A stretch of DNA of 64,000 nucleotides, taken from NCBI GenBank assembly GCA_963575745.1, contig CAUYUJ010022059.1, forward strand, positions 932,243 through 996,242, given 5' to 3'. The first letter of the stretch is position 1, and each line of letters opens with the position of its first letter. The DNA is from Prorocentrum cordatum (Eukaryota; Sar; Dinophyceae; Prorocentrales; Prorocentraceae). Position numbers and translations under genes: made by a program. The notes beneath the pieces are model-generated. The model was not told the DNA's origin. It did no database searches and saw only the letters and a program-made list of their open reading frames with translations. Shown in pieces: positions 54,197 through 64,000 of this stretch.

Positions 54197-54648
54197 TCAG
54201 TGCCAGTCGCGGTGGCAAAGCATGAAAACGTGATGTCCGGACTCTGTGCGGTTGTCGAAGTGCATGTAGCTTGGCCTCGCTATCCCTGTGAGAAGGTGCT
54301 CGCTGCTACGAGTTCGAATTCTGCCATCAAATCGAAAAACACATCCCCTCTCCGCGTCGTGCTCGTGGATGGCTGTGGTCCAGCCGCCCCGCAGTCGCCT
54401 GTGCCCAGCCCATGCTGGGCGCCGGCGCTGATGACGGGGTAGCAATCAACAAGCGCCGTCGCGAGGCATTCTCCTAGCTGCTCGATAGTCTCCGCGCGCT
54501 CACGGCGAACAATGAGCGAACGCTGGTGCCCCGTGATGAGCCGTGCTCGGCCCCGGGTTGGAATCTGCAAGTCCAGGGACATGGTGTGGGCGTGAAAACT
54601 CGGCGCCGACAGGATGGATGGTGGCGAAGGTCCACGCGCCGCTATCAC
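54197..54648 (-). pseudogene. EEP endonuclease tail of LINE C
   Basis: Frames on the minus strand read MSLDLQIPTRGRARLITGHQ, GECLATALVDCYPVISAGAQ and HGLGTGDCG. Then come FFDLMAEFELVAASTFSQG and, in another frame, YMHFDNRTESGHHVFMLCHR. The AT--F---SRIDHV-type ending of EEP domains is visible, but with the S-R-I-D positions mutated to S-G-H-H. Identification is from the pattern and the neighbouring RT. Confidence 0.45.
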
Positions 54649-55480
54649 GCATCTCTGCTAGGCTCCCAATGGAGGCGACACATGCGCGACATAGCCGTCG
54701 CACCGCTGCGCAGCCTTCCCAGGCGCGCACCATTCTCAAAACAAAATCATCATTACAACGAGCTCTGACTGCAAATCATCCAGGAACTGCTGCCTCCTGC
54801 TGCCGCGGGCGCCTCTCGCATTCCACCCAAGAGCTGCGGGGCCCCTGACCTCCCTGGCGAAAAGGCGGCCCCTGGACTTGCATCGCTGCTCTCGGAAGAT
54901 CGTTGGCCTCCTCGAGCCGCTCTGGTAACTTCAGCTCCGCTCGCTCCTGGGCCAGCAGCGCGTTAGCCAGCGGGTCGGGCGCGCAGATCTCGGACTCCTG
55001 CGTCTGCCAGCCTTTTTAAAGATCCTGATTTGCCGCTTCGTTCCTCTGCGTCGGTCGCCTGCCCCCGATCCCACTCGCCGTCGAACGCCTTCATCTAGCT
55101 GATCTCCGCGCGAAAGGACTTGCTCTCGCCGTGCTCCAAGGATCCTCGCAGCGCAAGACACTCGTCGAGACGATTCAACTTCGCGGGGCCCCTGATCCAC
55201 CTCGTGCCACAGCGTGTCATTCCTCGCCCCAAAGCACGGTATCTTTCGACCCTCCGCGCTTTAATGCAACTCCACATCTGGCGGTTACCGGCAAAGACCG
55301 CCCTCGCCTAGTCGCGGGGCCTCCCAGCGCCCCCTGATCCCGTAGGGGCTTGCTGGCAGGCAACTGGGTCGTAAGATGCTTCTCGACCTGGCCCTTATCT
55401 CACGCGCCTGGGGAACCTGTCGCGACAACGACGCGCTTGGTGTCTTGGAGCCAAACGCCTACGGAATCACAAGAAAAAGG
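54649..55480. other. Unassigned sequence
   Basis: Frames are short on both strands and no repeat partner was found. Confidence 0.3.
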
Positions 55481-58400
55481 TGTATCCTGATATGTTCGGA
55501 AACGCTTTGTTGAACCATTGCTTGTACTCGTGCTTCAATGCAAAGCGCCCAGTGTTGAGTGCAGCCAATATATTATCTCGTCTCTGCTGAATGTACCTTT
55601 CGCCAAAACGTCTGCCAACGCGTCTCTGGTCTCAATCTATACGAATTCGCCTCTTTTGACCGGGCGGGAACATATGTCGCGAAGGGGTCGTGACGCAATG
55701 CAACGCGAGCTTGCCCTGGCGCACTGTCACGTCGTCTCCGCCAACTTATTTGAGCGCCGAACCGTCTTCTGTGAACAGAACCAGAAGAATGCAGAAATAA
55801 CCGCTGTCTTTCACCGCAACCGCGTCAAATGAGCCCCGCGCTCCATGGTGCACTTCGCGCGCAATCCGGCCAACGCAGCGACGTCGCGCGCGGCATCTAG
55901 TGCGTCGTGTAGCTCAGCTGCGCGCGACGACCGCGTTGCGACCTTCTGCTGACTACGCGCGTGCTCGAGGTGTTGGAGTGTTCTTGTTTTGCTTTTGGGG
56001 CGTCCGTCTCCAATCGAGCGCAGCGCGTGTCCACGCCATGCAGGACAATCGCTTAGATCGTCGCCTGACTTCTGCGCGGAATCTACAATTATGCCTATAC
56101 TGGGCCTTGTATTGCACGATGCTGGATGCCAGCGGGATTTCTCTCGCACCGCCCAAGTATGCTTGAATGGCGCACCTGATGGTGTCTCCTGTGCGTTCCT
56201 TTCTAAGTAGCTCACATGCGACGCAATGTCTGCGCGTGTCATGTGAAGCCGCGCCCAGCTTCCACATGTGAGAAGTGCACTGCCATTCGACGCGTCATCT
56301 GTGGAACGATACATTGTTTTGAGCTGTTTGACGTAATGGCTTCGATGCGCATGCACCTCGTGCGCGTCGGTAGTCTGGGAATGCAGTATGCCGGCGCGCT
56401 CGAGCTCGCGCTCTCGCCCCTTCGATTCCCCGCCGCAAATCTTTGGAAAACTGTTTGCTCGGCTCTGCCGGGGCCTCTTTAGTCGCGCGGCCCTTGATGC
56501 ATTCTATGTGCGTTGTGGCATCGCATACAGATTTACCATATGCTCCAAACGGGGCCCGAACATGTCGGTCTGTCGTCGCGCGTCTAAAGCTGGCCCTCAG
56601 CAAAGAATCGCCCCGCGCCAAGCCGGAAGCACGCGGCCCATCCTTCAACCCCCAAATGGACATCAAGTTCAAGACTTCAGAGAAACAGTTGGCGCCTTCC
56701 ATGCCTGGGCGCTGCTGCAGAAGATGCTCGTCGGACCCTCCGGGAGGTTTTGTTTGCTGCGCCAGAAAAGGCCGCAACCGATCCTTCGACTGCTTGGACA
56801 TCCTTGAAACCTCTGGCCGTTAACATCGCTGTTGCCGTTCGCTTGAACGATGGCGCCCCCCTGGTTCACTCGGCGCTGCGCGCGCGCTTCCATGTCGCCC
56901 GTGTTCCGTCTTGCGCGTTCGTGGCTATTGTGCGCTTTTGACTTTCGAATGTTGCATTGTTGAATCATTTTCGCAACTCTGCCATTTTGGCAGTTTCCAA
57001 TACCTCCCCGTGTTCCCTAGCGCTCCTGTGGCGCGATGTTGGAGACCTCTCGCTGAATGATCGCGTCTGTCTTAACCAGCGCAGACGGAAACGCTGACGC
57101 GTCGTGCTCGAGTCAGGCACGGGGACAACGCGAAGACCAATGAGCAAGATGAGATGGAAGCACCAGCTCTGGAGGATCAGAGTCTAGAGCGAGATAATGA
57201 GATATCATATTTTTTCGAACCGCGTCTGATGCTCGTGTTCTGATGTCTGTGGGGAAGACGTGCTAAAGCAATTGACAGTATAGTGCGAACCGTCGTTTTC
57301 ATGATCGCCGCTGTCATCGGCGCAAGGCAGAGCCGGAGACGCGCGAAACTCCGGACTGCCTGGGTCGTCGCTGCCTTCAGAACGCTCCCACTTCGAACCG
57401 TGTTCTGGCTCGAGTGTCCGAGAAGCGCGCGGTGCCAGATGTCCCGAGCCATCGCCTCCAACCGACCGCGGTCGTTTTATCCCTTGCCCGGTGGCCCCCC
57501 GATTTTGACGTCGAAATCCCCGCTGCGCTGAAACGCGCTCGGCCGATCTCTGCTCATGCGCGGGGCATCTTTACCAATCAACTTCGAACCCAAGCAGAGA
57601 TGGGTGGTTTGCAACTGCGCGCCATGATGGCGCGCTGGCTGTAAACGGTGGAGCTAACCAGGGCATCTGCTGCGAACGTCTGTCCAACCACCTGGAACTT
57701 CGCAGTCTGACCAGCAGGTTCCCCCAGCGCCGCGCCAAAAAAAATCGGTTTGCATTCGAACATGTATTCCCGAAGCTGTGCTCTTTCCATTGGGCTGCGT
57801 GTTGGGCGACGCAACTGCGTTGGGTGCCAGGCCCGGCGAATCCACGCAGCGACTGACGAGCGAACGACTCGCATCCATGCCCATAGGAGGGTCGAAAGGA
57901 AGGGAACTGGCGATGGGCATGGGTGCGAGATGTCGGACCCTGGGGGAAGCTCCCGTTCGAGCGGGGACCCCCATCCGACAACGCGCGCCCATAACCTCCT
58001 CCGTCTCCCCTATGGGCATGGGCGCGTGTTGTTCGATCGTCAGCGACGACGCGCGGAGACTGCAGCTCGCCGGGCCGCTCCTCCGCTCATTTCGCGCGAC
58101 ATGAAATTCTGGCCTGCTGGGGCCGCGCGTGCTCGCGCGAAATTCCCTGGGGCCTGGAAGAGACGGCCCGCGTTCTCCTGAAACGGTCGATCGTGAACAA
58201 CGCTGAAAACGAACAGCCAAGTGCACGCAGCTAGGTCAAACTCGAACGCGTCGTGAAGGAGGCGTGGATGGCCTCGAAAACGCACGTGGGGTCGAATTCT
58301 CACGCGCTGTCGTCGCCCCAACTTTGACCGACGAGGCCATGTGACAAAACGACGTGCTCAGGTGTGTCTGATCGCTGCCGCAATCGTCATCCCTCTGTTG

Positions 58401-58870
58401 ATGATCTGTTTGCGTTTGCTAGCTGAGTTCCCCCTGGCTTGTCGTCGGGTTTACATTTCTTTCCGGTTTATTATGGCGTCCGTGGGGCGCGGTCCGCCAG
58501 CGGGACTTGCCCCCAGATCTTCGATGCTTTCACGAACCGCGGGCTGGGATCTGTCAGGCTCAATGGATTGCCAACGATTCCAAATATTGGCGCGCTCAGC
58601 GCGCTCGCGAAACGTGCGCGACATGCGACGCAGTGAACCCGTCGCGCACTCCAAGAGCAAACGCCAACCATCGAAACAATCGACTAACATGGACCCCGTT
58701 GCAGAAAGGCCCGACTACAACGCAAGGGCCCGCAATGCAAAATCCGCCGGCCCCTTTGCGGGGCCACCAAGCTGTGGGGCCAAGGTTTGCTGTTCCCTGC
58801 GCCAGTTCCAGTTTCCAGTTTCCACTGTTACAACTCTGACTTATGCTGCTTACTGTTCCTTGTTGTAGAC
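55481..58870 (-). pseudogene. Unrecognised coding-like fragments on the minus strand
   Basis: Readable stretches include ERYIQQRRDNILAALNTGRF near 55600-55540, SIGIIVDSAQKSGDDLSDCP near 56080, HVRAPFGAYGKSVCDATTHI near 56520, NCFSEVLNLMSIWGLKDGP near 56670, and ECKPIFFGAALGEPAGQTAK with VVGQTFAADALVSSTVYSQR near 57730-57630. They have balanced composition and a common strand. Frame changes between them suggest one or more dead genes, likely element-derived given the neighbours. No domain was recognised. Confidence 0.3.
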
Positions 58871-58949
58871 TGCGCGAGGGGGGGGGGAACCGACAAACCT
58901 AACGTCTCGCGGGGGGGTTCTCAGAATTTCTAAGGGGAGGGGGGGGGGT

Positions 58950-59715
58950 CGAAATTGGCGCCCCTCGCGCAGATCGGCGGGGCCAGGGCCCGCAAACGCA
59001 TGGGATTCGCAAAAAAAAAAAAATGAAACTCGGTGGCGCCCCACGCGCAGATCGGCGGGGCCGGGGTCAAAGAAAGCATCGGAATTGCCCGCGTTTCTGA
59101 AATTCGGCAGCGCCCCTCTCGCAGATCGGCGGGCCCGGGGTCAGAAATCCAATGGGATTTGCCGCCTTTCTGAAATTCGACGGCGCCCCTTCGCGCAGAT
59201 CGGCGGGATCGGCGTCCAACATCTCGTGAGATTTGCAACGCTCCTACAACTTCGGTGGCACCCTCGCGCAGATCGGCGGGGCCGGGGTCGAACAACCAAT
59301 GGGATCTGCCACCTTTCAGAGATCCGGCGGCGCCCCTCGCGCAGATCGGCTGGGCCAGAATCGAAGAGCCAATGGGATTTGCCACCTCTCTGACATTCGG
59401 CGGCGCCCCTCGCGCAGATCGGCGGAGTCGGGGTCGAAAAACCAATGGGATTTGCCACGCGTCTGAAAATCGGCGACGCCCCTCGCGCAGATGGGCGGAA
59501 GCGGGGCCCACGAACTCATGGGATTTGCCGCCTTCCTGAGATTCGGCGGCGCCCCTCGCGCAGATCGGCGGGACCAGGGTCGAAAAACCAATGGGATGTG
59601 CCGCCTTTCTGGAATTCGCCGGCGCCCCTCGCGCGCGTCAGCAGGGCCAGGGTCGGGGCGCCAATGGGGTGCGCCGCGCGTCCGAAATCCCGCGGGGAAC
59701 CTCGGCGCGCGGCAT
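58950..59715. repeat. 73 bp tandem array, ten units
   Basis: CGCAGATCGGCGGGGCC-like words start at 58968, 59046, 59120, 59194, 59267, 59340, 59413, 59486, 59559 and ~59634. Spacing is 73 bp in the middle of the array and 74-78 at the edges. Each unit also has AACCAATGGGATTTGCC and a TCTGAAATTCGGCGGCGCCC segment. Confidence 0.95.
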
Positions 59716-61009
59716 GCGGGGGCAGGTTCAAATGCAGCGCTGAGTTCGATAATATCATCATAATCTCGATGTCTCTTCCCGATGCTGCTTCACGGCGGCG
59801 CCGAGGCCCCATGATTTAGCTCTTGCGCATCCCATTATACGAGGGAGGGGGCCGGCGGCAGGGCCGAAGCCCTTGCGGATAAAACTGTTCACGCATTAGG
59901 ACATGCCTTTTGTTTATGCTCCTTTCGTGGTGCTGGTGCCTGTGGTGGCGCATCAAATCCAACGTGAGTTTTGCATCTTGCAGGTGGTCTGCGCTCAGAG
60001 AGCCGCGCTCGCAAGTCTGCGCGCCCGGGAGATCGCGCTCGGCGAGGGGGCGGATTCGCGCGGTCGAGCTTTTGCCGCTTCGGCAGCGCACGACCCCGTA
60101 GTTACACCACCTGGCAATTCGAGCTCGCACCATTCCGTCCCGAACCAAATTCCTGATCAAAAATTGATCGAACATAGGACTCCCGCAATTTCCCCGTGGG
60201 GGTACATTTCTGCCCAACTACCTTTGAACTCTTGCAGGTTCAGACGCGATAGTTGCGCGCGCAAGATCCAACTTGTTACCTACATTCGCTTCCTGTCCTA
60301 CCAATTTGAAGCGCGCAACCCAAAACATGAAATCGCCCGTGCGGGCTGACAATACGTGTGATTGCTAAACCTGGGAATATCCGCGTTGACCGTCTTAGTA
60401 AGACCCTTGATGGCTGCGCGGGCAGTGAGGCGCCCGTAACAGCGTATATACTTGAACGGCCAACTGGACTCTTCATTCGCGTCCGCGGCAACTGCAGTGG
60501 CCAGTGCTCGCGAGAGCTGTTCGCGCGGCTTCGGCATGAAATTCAAGCCACATGAAATGCCAGGACAATTGGGGGGGCGCGCGTGCGCAACTGCAAGAGT
60601 GGGAGGACATTGCGGTGCCAGAGAGCGCAGGGGCCGCCATCGTGCGCGCGACAGCGTGCATGGCTCGAAGTGCGCGTCTGCGCGCAAGACGGAGGCCGAT
60701 GTTGATCATGTCTCGATCAGCGAAAACTTGCCCTGGCGACGTGCCCAATACCCGCGCAATGCGGGGCAGGAGTAGCTTGGGACATTTGACGAGAAGGCGG
60801 CGACGTGACATGGGCGAATATATTTCTGCGAGCGGCATTCGAAAGGTTCGCAGGTCCCCAATCAAGGGAAACACGATGAGTAACTAAGTGAACCCCTGAG
60901 TCACTAAGGACGACGCAAGGTCCAAAAAGAGACGGTGAGCAAGGGGCTTGAAACGTCGGCGGGGCAGCAACAACATGACGTGCCCCCCGAAGACGGCGAG
61001 GCCCCGCCC
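59716..61009 (-). pseudogene. Unrecognised coding-like fragments
   Basis: The minus strand reads FPLIGDLRTFRMPLAEIYSP, KCPKLLLPRIARVLGTSPGQ and FADRDMINIGLRLARRRALR at 60860-60660. Other frames give KGSWAEMYPHGEIAGVLCSI near 60230 and RHHRHQHHERSINKR near 59920. The first is convincingly protein-like. I do not recognise it. Small frame changes separate the parts. Confidence 0.3.
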
Positions 61010-62300
61010 AGGTTTGCGCAGTGCCTCACAGCTGGACCCACCAACAGCCTTCAAAGTGGCGAGCCCTCCGGCAGCCCTCGAAAGTGGGGATAATTTCGCA
61101 GATCGCAGCCCCCCAGGGACGGGGAGGTCTCGCTCGGACCCCCGCGGTGCCTCGCTCCGCTGGGCCCGCCAGCGGCCTTCGAAAGCGGCGACAGCTGGGT
61201 GCCTCAGTCCGCAGGGCCCGCCAGCAGCCCTCGAAAGTGGCGGCGGCGTCGCAGATCGCAGCCCCCCAGGGGCAAGGGGGCCCCGCTCAGATCCCCGCGG
61301 TGCCTCACTCCGCAGGGCCCGCCAGCAGCCCTCGAAAGCGGCGACGGCGTCGCAGATCGAAGCCCCCCAGGGGCGGCGAGGTCTCGCTCGGGCCCCCGCG
61401 GTGCCTCGCTCCGCTGGGCCCACCTGCGGCCTTCGAAAGCGGCGACGGCGTCGCAGATCGCAGCCCCTGCAAGGGCGGCGAGGTCCCGCTCAGATCTTCG
61501 CGGTGCCTCAGTCCGCAGGGCCCGCCAGCAGCCGCCGAAAGCGGCGGCGCCGTCGCAGACCGCAGCCCCCCAGGGGCGGCGCGGCCCCGCTCGGATCCCT
61601 GCGGGGCCGCACTCCGCAGGACCCACCAGCAGCCCTCGAAAGCGGCGACGGCCTCGCAGATCGCAGCCCCCCAGGGGCGAGGGGGCCCCGCTCAGATCCC
61701 CGCGGTGCCTCGCTCCGCAGGGCCCGCCGGCAACCTTCGGAAATGGCGATCATTCCGCGTGTCGCAGCCCCCGAGGACGGGGGGGTCCCGCTCAGATCTT
61801 CGCGGTGCCTCAGTCCGCAGGGCCCGCCAACAGGCCTCGAAAGTGGCGACGGCGTCGCAGATCGCAGCCGCCAGGGGCGGCGAGATCCCGCTCAGATCCC
61901 CGCGGCGCCTCAGTCCGCAGGGCCCGCCAGCAGCCCTCGAAAGCGGCGGCGGTGTCGCAGATCGCAGCCCCCCGGGGGCGGCGAGGTCCCGCGCGAATCC
62001 CCGCGGTGCCTCGCTCCGCTGGACCCGCCGGCAGCCTTCGAAAGCGGCCGCAGCGTCGCAGATCGCAGCCCCTCAGGGACGGCGAGGTCCCGCTCGCATC
62101 CCCGCGGCGCCTCGGCCAGCAGGACTTACCGGCGGCCCTCGAAAGCGGCGGCAGCGTCGCAGATCGCAGCCCCCCACGGGCGGCGAGGTCCCGCTCATAT
62201 CCCCGCGGTGCCTCGCTCCGCTGGACCCGCCAGCAGCCCTCGAAAGTGGCGACCGCGTCGCAGGTCGCGGCCCCCCAGGGGCGGCGCGCGCACGCGCGCG
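61010..62300. repeat. 101 bp tandem array, twelve units
   Basis: CGCAGATCGCAGCCCC-like words start at 61097, 61250, 61351, 61451, 61554, 61655, 61757, 61856, 61956, 62057, 62158 and 62259. After an irregular first interval of 153 bp, all spacings are 99-103 bp. Each unit holds CCGCGGTGCCTCGCTCCGC and CCCTCGAAAGCGGCGACGGC. As 101 is not a multiple of three, the same peptide words (AAPQGRGG, SAGPASSPRKR) appear in turn in all three plus frames, leaving them open for 380-470 codons. Confidence 0.95.
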
Positions 62301-62984
62301 AGGCGCGCGCAAGACATGTAGACAAGACGGAAGCGGGAGACGGGAGGTAGGGGGGGAGGAGTTGGACTGGAGACCGCAGTGCTCTATTCAAAACGAATAC
62401 CTAACAGAAGAGAGCTGGGGGAATTAGCCCGGCGAAAAGCCCAACCATATGCAAACATAAAAGCCGCAGTCGTGGATGCCATCTTCGCCCGCGCCCCCTA
62501 TGGGACCACGAACCGCGCGAGATGCGCGCCGACGTCCGCGGCGGGGCGCACGACGCGATGGAAGACGATAGGTCTGCGTGCGAGAGACTGAGAGCGGGCG
62601 TGTCTGAGCGCGAGCGAATCTGATTGTGAACGAGTTTTCGCGCGCGCGAATATACGCGCAAAAATGTCGACGCCCATGTCGGCGCGCCCCCCGCGAGGAT
62701 CGCGCCCGCCCCCTTTCGTTCCTTCCGCGCGGCGCCGCGCCCGCGCGCGCCAATGTCCAAGGCCGCGGGCGCGGCGCCGCACGGGGCCCCCGCGGCCCGC
62801 GCTGGTCGCCCCGAGACGGTCTCAGCGACGCGCGCGGGTCGCCCGCGGCGCGAGGCCAAACGGTCAGACCGTCGAGAGACGCGAGTCTCGGGCGGGCCGC
62901 TCCCCAGGTCAAGCCTCGCGGACAAGCTCGGTGAAGCCCAGCTCCCTGGCGAGGGCAGTCGCCTCTCGGCGTGCCAAAATGAAT
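62301..62984. other. Unassigned GC-rich spacer between arrays
   Basis: CGCGCGCACGCGCGCGAGGC at ~62285-62305, then mixed GC-rich sequence. No gene or repeat partner is seen. Confidence 0.4.
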
Positions 62985-63880
62985 CGGCGCCGCCATGCGA
63001 GTTCCGCAACTGGGACCTTAGGCGGAGCTCCCTCTTGAGGGAGGCGGCAACGCCGTGCGAGTTCCCCCGCCCAGACCTCAAGTGGAACTCCCGATGGGGC
63101 CACCAAGCGCGTGAAGGGGGCGCCGCAATGGGGCGGGGTCGCCGCGCGAACCCTGCCGCTGGGGCCTTCGGTGGAGCTCCCTATGGGACCGCGAACCGTG
63201 TGAGGGGTGTGCCAAAATGGGGCGGGGCCGCCATGCGAACCCTGCCACTGCCCTCGGTGGACCTCGCTATAGGGCCAGGAAGCGTGCGAGAGGTGTGCCC
63301 AAATGGGTCGGCGCCGCCCTGCGAGTTCTGCCGCTGGGGCCTTAGGTGGAACTCCCTATGGGGTCACGAAGCGTCTGAAGGGCGTGCCACACTAGGACGG
63401 CGATGGCATGCGAGTTCTGCCACTGGCGCCTCTGGTGGGCCTCCCAATGGGGCCGCGAAGCGCGTGAAGGGGGTGCCAAAATGCCCCGCCTGGGACCTTA
63501 GGTGGAGCTCCCAATGGGGCCGCGAAGCGTATGAAAAACGTGCCCAATTGGGCGGGGCTCCCTGTGTGGCCGCGAAGCGCGTGAGGGGTGTACCCACATG
63601 GGGCGGGGATGCCATGCGAGTTCCGCCACTGGGGCCTTAGGTGAGGCCCCCTATGGGGCCGTGAAGCGCGCGAGCGGCGTGCCAAAATGGAGCGGCGGGG
63701 TGTGCCAAAATGGGGCGGGGATGTCATGTGAGTTCTGCGCTGGGATCCCAGGTGGAGCTCCCTACGGGGCCGCGAAGCGTGCGGGGGGCACCAAAATGCG
63801 GCGGGGATGCCATGCGAGCTCCGCCGCTGGGGCCGTAGTTGGGGCCCCATTATGGGGCCGCGAAGCGCGCGAGGGGTGCG
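62985..63880. repeat. ~88 bp tandem array, about ten units
   Basis: CTATGGGGCCGCGAAGCG-like words occur at ~63091, 63179, 63266, 63355, 63443, 63510, 63560, 63650, 63760 and 63849. Most spacings are 87-90 bp, with three irregular ones (67, 50, 110). Other unit words are GTGCCAAAATGGGGCGGGG, CATGCGAGTTCCGCC and CTTAGGTGGAGCTCC. Confidence 0.95.
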
Positions 63881-64000
63881 CCGACAGGGAGACGCGCGGA
63901 GGGCCGAGGCAAGGGGGGGGGCGGGGGGAGGAGGAGAGGAGGAACGCGGGGCACCGTCTCTTCAAGACGAGGATCCAACGCCGCAGGATGGTTGGGAAAA
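63881..64000. other. Purine-rich end of the window
   Basis: GGGGGGGGGCGGGGGGAGGA text, nothing else seen. Confidence 0.5.

Larger units (their letters stand above)
52090..54648 (-). mobile_element. LINE C: decayed retroelement with endonuclease tail, RNase H-like and RT pieces
   Basis: The minus-strand order is EEP-like tail (54.65-54.2 kb), linker, RNase H-like (53.76-53.48 kb), a basic linker with DLELLCWKRLEQMRRQETDR near 53.3 kb, then RT (53.0-52.09 kb). All parts need frame changes. RT is truncated after motif B. Each piece is readable as protein, but RNase H normally follows RT in LINEs, so this could be two elements joined. Confidence 0.6.

Noticed and set aside
56976-56992. GCCATTTTGGC, resembling part of the dinoflagellate spliced leader
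   Set aside because: Only the 11-base core matches; the flanking CCGTA and TCAAG are absent, so it is a chance palindrome.
59041-59715. Arg-rich proteins on both strands over the 73 bp array
   Set aside because: Repeat-derived frames without start context or domain.

Overview
The window looks like nuclear DNA of a dinoflagellate, probably a Prorocentrum- or Polarella-like lineage. I infer this from the GC-rich, extremely repeat-dense sequence, from broken LINE-type retroelements with a retroviral-style C2H2 tail and W-x-D-N or YADD reverse transcriptase boxes, and from the dispersed 'CTTGGGGCC' repeat family that I associate with dinoflagellate genomes. There are no bacterial features and no intact gene I can name as a host gene. 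Two runs of exactly 100 N are assembly gaps, both inside simple repeats.

Layout. 1-4194 (minus): a decayed retroelement-type polyprotein gene with several frame breaks. 5.1-8.3 kb: tandem ~330 bp CTTGG-rich units with a CA microsatellite and a gap. 8.36-13.88 kb (minus): the best preserved element, LINE A, with endonuclease, reverse transcriptase, thumb, C2H2 zinc fingers and a conserved tail, split between two reading frames. 14.1-18.9 kb: CAT microsatellite held in a ~1.6-1.8 kb higher-order duplication. 18.9-19.85 kb: a 305 bp tandem repeat. 19.97-20.61 kb: an AT-rich cluster of palindromic GAGCTGTGC/CCTGCGCAGG elements. 20.6-21.55, 29.7-31.5 and 32.5-34.35 kb: three copies of a composite repeat with short inverted ends, an internal GCCTCA hexamer array and a 72 bp tandem array. 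22.1-23.2 kb: a lower-GC coding stretch with one in-frame stop. 26.0-26.56 kb: a giant AGT/ACT inverted microsatellite. 29.16-29.35 kb: a 190 bp TTAA-flanked element with perfect terminal inverted repeats.

37.2-41.04 kb (minus): LINE B, broken, with an endonuclease, RT boxes (WVDN) and an RNase H-like tail. 41-49.6 kb: GC-rich sequence with small dispersed duplications and coding-like minus-strand fragments. 49.6-51.4 kb: a composite GATCGATAGTGA satellite. 52.1-54.65 kb (minus): LINE C, with endonuclease, RNase H-like and RT pieces in an unusual order. 55.5-58.9 kb and 59.7-60.9 kb: unrecognised coding-like fragments. The last 5 kb holds three unrelated tandem arrays with 73, 101 and ~88 bp periods.

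The coding pieces do not form a pathway. They are retroelement remains plus satellites that expanded around them. Domain calls rest on motifs I could read in the translations; family-level recall (dinoflagellate retroelement relatives) is from memory and was not searched.
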